Shown one piece after another: positions 1-8,934 of a stretch of 64,000 nt of DNA. Source of the stretch: Pseudoips prasinana (lineage: Eukaryota; Arthropoda; Insecta; Lepidoptera; Nolidae). The number at the start of each line of letters is the position of its first letter. Within the stretch, counting starts at the first letter, position 1. A program made the position numbers and the translations under genes. The stretch covers positions 26,932,893-26,996,892 of the forward strand of contig OX621251.1 of assembly GCA_951640165.1 (NCBI GenBank), read 5' to 3'. A model generated the notes under the pieces. That model was not told the origin of the DNA and searched no databases. It was given only the letters and a program-made list of their open reading frames with translations.

Positions 1-364
1 CCACGAACTTAAAACTCTTAAATCTTGACTGGCCAGTTGGTCTAGTGCTTAGTGATGACGTCACTTGTACTTGACTCATCTCATAGGCTCCATTATTATT
101 ATTAATCATTTATTTCAGATCAAATTACAGGATCCATATATTGTTAGAAAAAGTCTTAACCTAGTGTACTTACAATCAAATATATTAAATCAACCATACT
201 TACAATCAAATTGTGTGAAAGGAACAGAGTATCCCCACCACGAACTTATAACTCTTAAATCTTGACTGGCCAGTTTGGCCTAGTGCTTAGTGATGACGTC
301 ACTTGTAATTGACTCATATATGCTCCATACTTACAATCAAAGTGTGTGAAAGGGCAGAGTATCA
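1..364. repeat. Imperfect tandem duplication at the left edge
   Basis: The block starting CCACGAACTTAAAACTC (1-96) recurs at 238-333 with few changes, and the block CCATACTTACAATCAAA...GAGTATC at about 204-236 recurs at 332-364. The second unit lacks about 107 bp of the first. Both contain TAGTGCTTAGTGATGACGTC, including a CRE-like TGACGTCA. Origin unknown; the repeat may continue left of the window. Confidence 0.75.
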
Positions 365-494
365 TAATATAATATTGCATATTTCTTATTAATTTTGCTA
401 TTTTTAATAAATTAGATATCAATTTGTTCCCCTATTTTTGTCTTTAGTAGTCTTTTCAAGCCTGATCACACTGGTCACAAATTTATTTATTTCT

Positions 495-693
495 TTTTTA
501 CAAGACTACGCCCGCACTAGGGAATCTCCTCCCTGTGTCCCGGGGTACTTTACAAACATAATAGACGGACATAAATTACATCCAGACTTAGAACAACTAT
601 TTCTAGTTCTCACAAATATTTGTCCAGCGCACGACTCGAACTCGCGACACGAAGCGGCGAGGCGACTTTCTTAGCCTCTGCGCCACACGTGCA
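495..693 (-). repeat. tRNA-derived SINE, minus orientation
   Basis: Read on the minus strand it starts with a tRNA-like head (TGTGGCGCAGAGGCTAAG and a B box GCGAGTTCGAGTC), followed by AATATTTGTGAGAACTAG and a body. The same family is at 57436-57600 on the plus strand, and a degraded head is at about 22045-22120. Confidence 0.7.
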
Positions 694-929
694 TATTCAC
701 CCAGTAAATTATGTAGAAAAGAATCCCCTTTTTGGTAACTGCACTAATCTTATGTTGTTGATCTGTGATGGATATTCACCAGTTTCTTACTAGAGTACTT
801 TATAAGGGGTACTACCCTTAACTAAATCATAAATAATGCTGTCTTTAATACGTTTGCTATGTAAAATAGAGTGCTCTAAATACGAGGATAATATGTAATC
901 ACTCATTATATTATGTAATCACCAAACCT

Positions 930-1171
930 GGGCCTCTACTGGCTAAGTCGCCCAACATCGATGTGTTAAATGCGTTCAAATAAATAAAGGTTAAAAATGA
1001 CTTAATCAATCGTTAAATCGGCTTCAACGTTAATAATCGATTCCGGACCATTTATGACGTCACATGTGCTCATGGAAGCCGATTTAACGATTGATTAAGT
1101 CGTTTTTAACCTTTATTTATTTGAACGCCATTTAAGAAATCAATGTTCGGCGACTTAGCCGGTAGTGCCCC
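930..1171. mobile_element. MITE family 2, copy 1 (foldback about 242 bp)
   Basis: Ends are GGGCCTCTACTGGCTAAGTC and its near complement. The arms, about 95 bp, also pair through TTCAAATAAATAAAGG and TTAATCAATCGTTAAATCGG. The short unpaired core contains CCATTTATGACGTCACATGT. A second copy with the core inverted relative to this one is at 36449-36692. No coding capacity. Confidence 0.85.
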
Positions 1172-1906
1172 GGTCTGTTATTACTCTGGGTTATAACTAA
1201 GTATATGTTTATCACTAGTTATCAGTACATAAGATTTCATGTAATGTATTAATAATTAGATGCTTTACCACATAGAGGTAGGGTAACCTACCCATGTCAC
1301 TTTGCTGTGTGGTTATTGAATGTTGATTTTAGAGAGATGTGTTGGCTGTGTGCATACATTGTAGTAGATAATACCATGTTGTAATTAAAAAAAGAAGAAA
1401 TTGTCAATGTAACTCGACAAACCAACTCTATATAATCATTTTAGAATAACTTTCACTGTAGTTTAATGCACACTCATTACTATTAAATCATGATAGAATC
1501 TTGTCACTACCCACTTATACTCAAAACAAGATTTTATCATAGCATTGAATGCACTTATACAATGTGTAACAAAAATAGTGTGCTCAATTTAATCATGATA
1601 CTTGTGAAACATTACTTCATTAAAAGTGCGTCATCCGATCGATGTGCTTGTAGATATGGAAAGTAAAAACCTAGGCTCGACCGCATACGAAAACGTAGTT
1701 TGTTATATTCTCCGACCGATTCGAATGCCGACCGCGCGGGTAAGCTCAAAATATGTGTGAAGTATAAACTAAAAACATTCGTTCTTTGTGCAATTTTTGC
1801 CGTGTACACGCGCGATATTACCTGAGATTTTTCCCGTAGGTATTGGTGTCATAGAGGTTTTATATCATGCTTGTATTGTGTTCCTTAAATATGTATATAC
1901 TATGTA
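1172..1906. other. No gene seen
   Basis: AT-rich intergenic DNA. The open frame at 1612-1809 (minus) has no recognisable protein features. Confidence 0.6.
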
Positions 1907-2049
1907 CAGACGCCAGCACATCCAGCTACCCCAATCTGTCAAGTTTCTTTTATAGATTTTGATCTTTATCACAAAAGCATAAGGTTCACTTTAAATTGGG
2001 GAAATTTGACAGATTGGGGTAGCTAAGTAGCTTGATGTGCTGGCGTCTG
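1907..2049. mobile_element. MITE family 1, copy 1
   Basis: A foldback of about 143 bp with ends CAGACGCCAGCACATCCAGC and its complement, flanked on both sides by TA, which is the target duplication expected of Tc1/mariner-type elements. The arms include ACCCCAATCTGTCAA; the core carries CAAAAGCATAAGGTTCAC. Five copies lie in this window. Confidence 0.88.
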
Positions 2050-2248
2050 TACATTATACACAGTTTTAAATGTACATGAAATACAATTATAATACATTCA
2101 TCTAGGTAGGTATATCTGTACTTATTAATAGTTCATACATTTAAACACTTTAATTGGGTTAGATAAAACCAAGGAGGATCAATTGACTTGAACTGAGGAT
2201 AAAACCAAGGAGTTTGAAATAGTAACAGTTCATAATATTTTTCAAGTA

Positions 2249-2383
2249 CAGACGCCAGCACATCAAGCTACCCCAATCTGTCAAATTTTCCCAATTGAAA
2301 GTGAACCTTATGCTTTTATGATAAAGTTGAAAATCTATAAAAGAAATTTGACAGATTGGGGTAGCTTGATGTGCTAGCGTCTG
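2249..2383. mobile_element. MITE family 1, copy 2
   Basis: 135 bp, flanked by TA on both sides, only 200 bp from copy 1. Same arms (CAGACGCCAGCACATCAAGC...) and core; the right arm ends ...TGCTAGCGTCTG. Confidence 0.88.
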
Positions 2384-3071
2384 TACAAGGAAATAAGGTA
2401 GAACATTGTAAATAATGATCAGAGAATAATATTTAAGGAGCTAAAAAGGGGCAATTATCATAGAAATTTTACATACATTTAAGCTTATTGCAATATTTTC
2501 AAGAGATAGAAGTAAACAAACATACTAATTAATTACATTGATGCATACAAGAAAGGGGAGGTTGGGCACAAACCAACCTCTCCTGATATATGCTGTATAC
2601 ACATGTATGAAATTCATGACATAATTATGTTTTATAGAAACTCAAGACTCCTCTATTATATTTATTTGGAATATTCCAAGCTCATATCCGAAAACAATTC
2701 AATGAGTGCTCTTAAGCAGGGTTGCACTTTCATGTGAGAGACAATAAACAACAAGAACTGTTATTTTAGTAGAGGCGTGCAAATATATACTCACTTATTG
2801 GGGGCATAGTTTGAGATATAGAAAACACATAAACAGATTTCATTGAAAACCCAGAAATTTTACAATTTAATATGGGGTCATAACCGCTCCCAGTCTGTGC
2901 TACGTTAGTCTCAGCCACTTGACACCAAAGTAGTTCTCTGGGATAGAGAATCGGTGTTACTGAATACACATCATATCTTGCGTTACGTCCAAGATAGATG
3001 AATTAATATAAACATATATTTCTTTACTAAATCTTTAGGTAGTTTGAGTCGAAATTGACTTATTCATAAAA
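2384..3071. other. No gene seen
   Basis: AT-rich intergenic DNA without recognisable repeat ends. The short open frame at 2766-2969 (minus) has no family features. Confidence 0.6.
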
Positions 3072-3342
3072 TCTATCTATATATATAAAAATCAATGCCA
3101 CTTTTCGTTGTAATGTTATAACTCAACAACGCCTTTACCGATGTGGCTAATTTTGGTCTTGAATTATTCGTGGAAGTTCAGGGAAGGTTTGTACGTAGAG
3201 AAAATTAAAAAAAGTCTTGAAAAAGTGTAAAATCAACATCTTTTAGCAATATAAAATATTTTTTTGTTTTAATAAATGAACTTAATGATCATTATTTTAT
3301 TACTATGCCTTATACGTAGCGAAGCACGTACTGGGCCGCTAG
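3072..3342 (+). mobile_element. Helitron, non-autonomous (Lep1-like)
   Basis: Starts TCTATCTATATATATAAAAA right after A and ends GGGCCGCTAG right before T, so it sits in an AT target with no duplication, as Helitrons do. The CACTTTTCGTTGTAATG and CAACAACGCC segments are familiar from lepidopteran Helitrons. 271 bp, no protein. Confidence 0.8.
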
Positions 3343-4430
3343 TAATATACATAAAAAAACTCCTATTGTCGGTATACAATCTTATATTAAAGAGACAATA
3401 TAATCAAATGCATAAAAATCGCCCTTCCATACTACCTGCCGCTGAAAGTGAGAAAGCTAAAGGGTTATATAAATAAATAAGCGACAAATAAACAACCGTA
3501 AAACGTCGAGCGTACCTATAGACAATATTTTGTTACTTGATATTGGCGAAATTACTGCTGATGCTGGTTGAGGTATATTTGTAAAAGGAGATTGGGAAAC
3601 GAGGTACTCGTACATACTAAAATCATACATATCTTCTGAATGTGTTTGGTTTTTATACTTACCGGTTAAAATTTGACATTTTACTACATCTTGGTACACA
3701 AGGACAGCGCCCTTATTGGCCTTACAGTCGTTGTAAAATTTTGTTGTTGAATTTAGGTGCTGAGAGCTAGCTACCGCAAAGCACACATTTCTGGGTCTTA
3801 CAAATCTAGTAGCAACTAGTACAGAGTTAAACAAAATCTATTTAACCATATTGGCGATTCTTCTTCAACTAATCAACATTGTATATGTTTTTAACTTAAT
3901 TTTCACTTATATAAGGTGTTGTGATAGTGACTACTGGTTGTTGTACAAAGGTGCCATGAATCGGCAAGGGATTTGTGTAGTAATGTGATGTTATTAATAA
4001 ACTAACATTACAATGTTTAAATATGTAAGTGCTTAGTAAAAGGCGCGTTTGAGCAAGATCGGCGCGGAGTTAAGATCGTATGAATAAACTTTAAACATAA
4101 TAGCCTTTTTCACAGCGCTATTAGAAATATGGCCAAATTAAATTAATACGGCCTTAACTCAGTATACATCATACTCCAAAACACCTTACCTACATATAAG
4201 GAGTCTAAGAGAACTAGAGTACGTTGAAATTACGTTGGATATCATAATTCAGACGATTTTTATTACACATGGACAAAATGCTACATAGATAATTTTATCT
4301 TTTTTAAACATTAGATTAGACCATATTATATTGCTTTAATTGTTTACTTTGATGTTATCAATTTATGTAGTTTGTAAGTTCATTGTTAACTGTATCATTG
4401 GCCGTGTAAGTAGGTTTTCATCATCATCTA
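3343..4430. other. Intergenic, only the exon-like frame inside
   Basis: Apart from the doubtful frame at 3663-3834, I see no gene, repeat end or RNA. Confidence 0.5.
3663..3834 (-). pseudogene. Exon-like open frame, function uncertain
   Basis: The frame encodes NVCFAVASSQHLNSTTKF...VYQDVVKCQILTG and then meets a strong donor, GTAAGTAT, at 3655-3662 on the minus strand. The spacing of FA..SS...V..CQILTG faintly recalls the end of a PARP catalytic domain, where a 'YFA...VLTGKY' pattern occurs. No neighbouring exon was found and no catalytic residues can be shown. It may be a gene fragment, a real exon of an unseen gene, or chance. Confidence 0.2.
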
Positions 4431-4432
4431 TT

Positions 4433-4698
4433 GTTCAGTAGTTCCCAGGTCAGGCGATTCAGCGATTAATTTTAGAATCATTCATCTTAGAATCAACTAG
4501 GCTCGCGGTCAGTCCATATATGGGTGACCGCCAAATTGGTTTAATTTCTGAGCGTCTCCATGCTTCGGAGGGCACGTTAAGCGGTCGGTCCCGGTTGTAG
4601 CCATTAGGCAACAGTCGTTAGGCCATGTCAGAGGCTTATTGGGTTGAACAACTCTGACACTAGGGTACCCACTGCTCATACGATAAGTAAGTAAGTAG
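4433..4698 (+). repeat. 5S-rRNA-like SINE, copy A
   Basis: Contains AACTAGGCTCGCGGTCAGTC and ATATGGGTGACCGCC, resembling the 3' half of 5S rRNA including its C-box region. A shared body follows (GCTTCGGAGGGCACGTTAAG, GGTCGGTCCCGGTTGTAG, CCATGTCAGAGGC), ending CCACTGCTCATACGATAAG(TAAG)n. Copies are at 7033-7306 (minus) and 32318-32535 (plus). The head of this copy is degraded. Confidence 0.7.
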
Positions 4699-4699
4699 C

Positions 4700-6250
4700 A
4701 GCGCGGAGTCCAGGTTTTGAGTAATGCTTTCCTGTTCCTCCGAGAATACGTGAAGGCTTCTGTGGTCGTGTTAGCTTGTCGGAACGAGCAATCTGTGCAT
4801 ATGTCCCGTAGAAGGCAAATTTACATAAATACTGGCTTTCATAGGCGCAATACGGCTAGGACCACATTAAGTTATAATATACATATACCTACCAGCCTGT
4901 TATGTAATAGAATTGAATGTGTAATGATGACGTCATCAACGTTAAAACTTTTCATGTAAACAATTATATCAGGTTATTGGAAAATATATCTATCATACCT
5001 ACTGACAATACATAAAGATTTTTAACCAAACTGTTAGAAGAAGCTCATAATTGCAATAGTTTTTCGTTAGAGGAAAACTTTTGCAATAATGGTGTCTTTG
5101 ATTTGCTAAATCAGAACAAACAAGCATAACTTGCGGCTTTCCTGTTTTATTCAAACTAATTACGAGCGTACGCTATTAATTTAAGTATGTACCTACTCTT
5201 AGTACTACCATTAAAATCGTATGGTTGCAAGACTAATAATGCTTTTATAAATATGAAAATGAATCGAAAATAATTAATCTTATTATATTATTTCTATTAA
5301 TTTAAAATGTATGTTATTTTTATCGAATATTGTTTCACGTATATGTACATATTATATTATAAAAATATTGAGATACAACTAGAGAGACGTTTCGTCTTTG
5401 ACTCTCACATGACTTGTAATTTTACATTTAGCGAATGAATCGAACTATTTATCAAGGTGTTACATTTTATATGTAAGGCTAGCTCTAAATATTGGAACAC
5501 CATGAAACGGGGAATCATGGCGATAGGTGAATTGTTTGGATGGCTTATACTGCCGTCATAAATAAGAAAATGGCTAGGCCAGAGTGAGTTACGAGAAAGT
5601 CGTTTAGTATTTCTTTTTTTTTACCGATTCAATTATTTCAAATATTTTACACCTTATTTATCAGTCATATTTTTGTACTACACGCGTTGTTTTGAAACAA
5701 GAGCAAAGTTTGCTTTGTTCCTTTGTACACCTATTGATAGGTAGGATATATTTAAGAGAACGAGGTAATTACATGACGGTATCCATTCATTATTATATTG
5801 TTTCTTTGTTATTTTTGTTTTCATGCGTTCACCGCCTTCATTGTAATTTATTGGTATATTGGTACTGGGCATATAAAGTTCTAAGAGTCTATTGCTGTTC
5901 TAATTAAATCATCTAGTAAGGTTCAATTAACCCTGGTGTCCCATTATTCATGTTTTGTGAACCATATACTCCTAAAATGTACCTTATGCATAGGACTATA
6001 AGATTTATTTGAGCTTACCAATGTACAGATAGATGCTGTCCATCTGAGCGATAATTGTTAGTCATTATTATATCTTGGGTAATGTAAATAGTAAGTAAGT
6101 TTGCATTTCATATAATCTGGCTGACTGATATTGTCACAATAAATGCTGAGATAGCAGATAAATGTTTCATTTTGCATGTATATCCAGTCAGTATCCATAG
6201 TACAAGCTTTGTTAAGTTAAGGCTAGATGGCGCTGTAGGATATGTTCCGG
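4700..6250. other. No gene seen
   Basis: About 1.5 kb of AT-rich DNA. Open frames at 4717-4959 and 5678-5907 are low-complexity or chance translations. Confidence 0.55.
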
Positions 6251-6255
6251 AAAAA

Positions 6256-6854
6256 ACCGGCCAAGTGCGAGTCGGACTCGCCCATGAAGGGTTCCGTAGC
6301 AGCAAGTATTTCAGTTGATTAAATAAAAGCGAATTGCGGTTTACGATTTATGACGTATTAAAAAAAACTACTTACTAGATATCGTTCTAACCAATTTTCG
6401 TTGTTAGTTTGCATGGTAATGTACATCATATATTTTTTTTAGTTTTATCATTCTCTTATTTTAGAAGTTACAGGGGGGGGGGGGGGGCACTCATACCACT
6501 GCACTGAACTTTTACCACTTTGGACGTGTATCTCACGCAAACCATTCAGTTTAGAATAAAATGATGTTACAAACCTCAACATAATTTTTGAAGACCTATC
6601 CACATGTATGGGTACGATGTAAAAAAAATTTTTGAGTTTCAGTTCTATGTATGGGGACCCCCCAAAATTATTGTTCTTTTTTATTTTTGTGTAAAAATGT
6701 TAATGCGGTTCACCGAATACAAATACTTACCAAGTTTCAACAGTACAGCTCTTATAGTTTCGTAAAAAAGTGGCTGTGACATACGGACGGACAGACAGAC
6801 AGACATGACGAATCTATAAGGGTTCCGTTTTTGCCATTTGACTACGGAACCCTA
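6256..6854 (+). repeat. Dispersed lepidopteran repeat (CCGGCCAAGTGCGAGTCGG type)
   Basis: Begins ACCGGCCAAGTGCGAGTCGG ACTCGCCC and ends with GACGGACAGACAGACAG...GGGTTCCGTTTTTGCC...ACGGAACCCTAA, a pair of segments I know as the two ends of a common lepidopteran SINE-like repeat. A run of 15 G lies inside at 6473-6487. Class assignment is uncertain. Confidence 0.65.
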
Positions 6855-7032
6855 ATTAATTATACTAGGTATGATGATGGATATAGATTATTTATTTTAT
6901 GGGAAAATTACAAAAAAAAAGACTGATGATTGAGCGTAAAGGTTGAGCACTAGCATGACTAGAGGGTCTTGAGCTTAAAGTTAGTTACGGGTCAAATTGA
7001 GGTCCTGGGTTGAAATCGCAGGTCTTACTGAG

Positions 7033-7306
7033 ATTTAAAAAAAGACACTTACTTACTTATCGTATGGGCAGTGGTAACCCTAGTGTCAGAGTTGTTCAAG
7101 CCGCCCCGTAGGCCTCTGACATGGCTTAACGACTGTTGTCTAATGACTACAACCGGGACCGACAGCTTAACGTGCTCTCCGAAGCACGGAGACGCTCAGG
7201 AATTAAACCACTTTGGCGGTCACCCATCTATGAACTGACCGCGATCCTAGTTGCTTAACCTCGCCGATCCCTTACAGACCAGTGAGAGCATCTAGCTATG
7301 AGCGCC
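7033..7306 (-). repeat. 5S-rRNA-like SINE, copy B (best preserved)
   Basis: On the minus strand the head reads GATCGGCGAGGTTAAGCAAC and then GGTCAGTTCATAGATGGGTG ACCGCC. Aligned by eye to the 5S rRNA I recall, 43 of 55 positions match without gaps, including GTTAAGCAAC and GATGGGTGACCGCC exactly. The body and the (TAAG)n tail are shared with the other two copies. Confidence 0.78.
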
Positions 7307-7311
7307 TCAAA

Positions 7312-8179
7312 AAAAAAAGACAAATTCATGTAAATGTTAGAATTAGTATTTAAGATTGCTAGGAATTTGGGAATTGCTAGTGTTTCATCATCTTGCCCCT
7401 GAGAGCACGGCTGTCCTGCTCCTCGCCTGTCTCCACTTATGTCGGCTAGTCGTTATGTATGACAGATATTCGAGGAGTACACTATATAAATAGTTTTAAT
7501 ACATCATACTGACCTACTTGAAATCCAACAAGTTAAAAACATTTTAGAATCTTCATTTTTCACAAGTCACAAAATGAGAGACCAATATGGATTGATAAAA
7601 ATCGTTTTCCTATTTTTGTGTTCCTACAATATTTATCATGACATTTAATACAAGTTGTAGCTTATTGGTCAAATAATAAAAATATACAAGGTGTAATATT
7701 GTTTAATAGTTGAAGAAATTTTATCAGCACAACCTACCCATGAAATTTAAGAGCCCGCATTACAGTATGTTGTCGCTCACTATTAAACTATGTATCAATA
7801 GTGAGCGAAAAATTTGAACTAAAATAATGCATTATTTATGAATATGTTTTTATAAACATGATATTTATCCTTATACAGATAAATAGATTATTCATCACAA
7901 CTGTTTAATTTAAAACAATATTGCCATCTTGCATCTTTCAATTTCTATAAAATATTAATATCTTAGGAGATATCGCGGTTTTAAATTAACATCGCAGCAA
8001 AATAATGATAAAGTACTGAGCACGCTTTTATGTTGTAGAAGGCCGGCGGACAGTCATGAGGGGGAAGGGCGGTGGGTTAATTAAAAACATGTTTACCTAC
8101 GTTAACAAAGTTGCAGGTTAAAGTTAGCGTTAGCCCAAAGTGAAGTGGGCAGAAGCTAGTTCTTGATAAAAGTATAGCT
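7312..8179. other. No gene seen
   Basis: AT-rich. A small stem of GTCGCTCACTATT and its complement lies at about 7771-7808. Otherwise featureless. Confidence 0.55.
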
Positions 8180-8530
8180 TTGTGCATCCTTCGAGATTAT
8201 AATGGAAATAGTAAGTGCGCTATGCTCGGAGTATCTCTGCGCTATCGAATCAAAAACGTCGAAATCCGCAGGCGAACCAAAGTAGTCGACATAGCCCAAA
8301 AAATTGCCAAACTAAAGTGGCAGCGGGCAGGGCACATAGCTCGTAGAACCGACGGCCGATGGGGTAGAAAGGTTCTAGAGTGGCGACCACGAACCGGAAG
8401 ACGCAGCGTGGGCAGGCCTTCTACACGGTGGACCAACGATCTTGTGCGGGTCGCTGGAAGCCACTGGATGCGGGCAGCGGCTAATGTGGAGATCCTTGGG
8501 GGAGGCCTTTGTAATAAGTGGTGTGAGTTG
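8180..8530 (+). mobile_element. RTE-type LINE, C-terminal remnant
   Basis: The open frame encodes MLGVSLRYRIKNVEIRRRTK, LKWQRAGHIARRTDGRWGRK, LEWRPRTGRRSVGRPSTRW and NDLVRVAGSHWMRAA. This is the tail of lepidopteran RTE-like endonuclease/reverse transcriptase proteins. It ends with GGAGATCCTTGGGGGAGGCC, the usual 3' end of that LINE. It is severely 5'-truncated, lacks the RT domain, and lies immediately beyond the SerRS stop in the opposite orientation. Confidence 0.85.
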
Positions 8531-8802
8531 CGAAAGCATTCTGCTATTTATTAAAATAAACGTGATTTCCATATAAAAAGAGATACGTATAATTTACGCA
8601 AGCTTGCTGGTTGTCTGGCAAAACTTTTTAAAAAACTCATTTTGAAATGTGGGTACTACTGGGTATATAACAAGCAAGATGAAACTTGGAAAATAACAAA
8701 ACAACTCAATATCTGGCCATTCATTTAATCATTATAAAATTTAAGCTTAGCGTAACAAATAAATAAAATGCTTCTGTGCGGAATGGATATTTGCTAGCGA
8801 AA

Positions 8803-8934
8803 CTATTTCTTTTCTTCCTTCTTCTTGCCCTTCTTCGCGGCGGCAGCGGCTTCGAGGTCGATAGGCGCTGGTTTGGTGAACGGAATAAGTTCCTGGTATT
8901 CTTCCGGCATCCATACCTTAAGTGCTTCAGGTAC
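8803..8934 (-). CDS. SerRS: SerRS exon 8 (C-terminal, with stop)
   Basis: Encodes [33 protein letters not shown], and a lysine-rich end ([10 protein letters not shown]), followed by TAG at 8803-8805. The exon lies about 9 kb from exon 7. The PAPID block is conserved in animal SerRS, while the tail is short. A possible ATTAAA poly(A) signal lies roughly 75 bp past the stop on the minus strand; this part is weak. Confidence 0.94.
   Translation of the reverse strand, partial: VPEALKVWMPEEYQELIPFTKPAPIDLEAAAAAKKGKKKEEKK

Noticed and set aside
7240..7306. A real 5S rRNA gene
   Set aside because: Only the 3' half matches, and the sequence continues into a shared SINE body.
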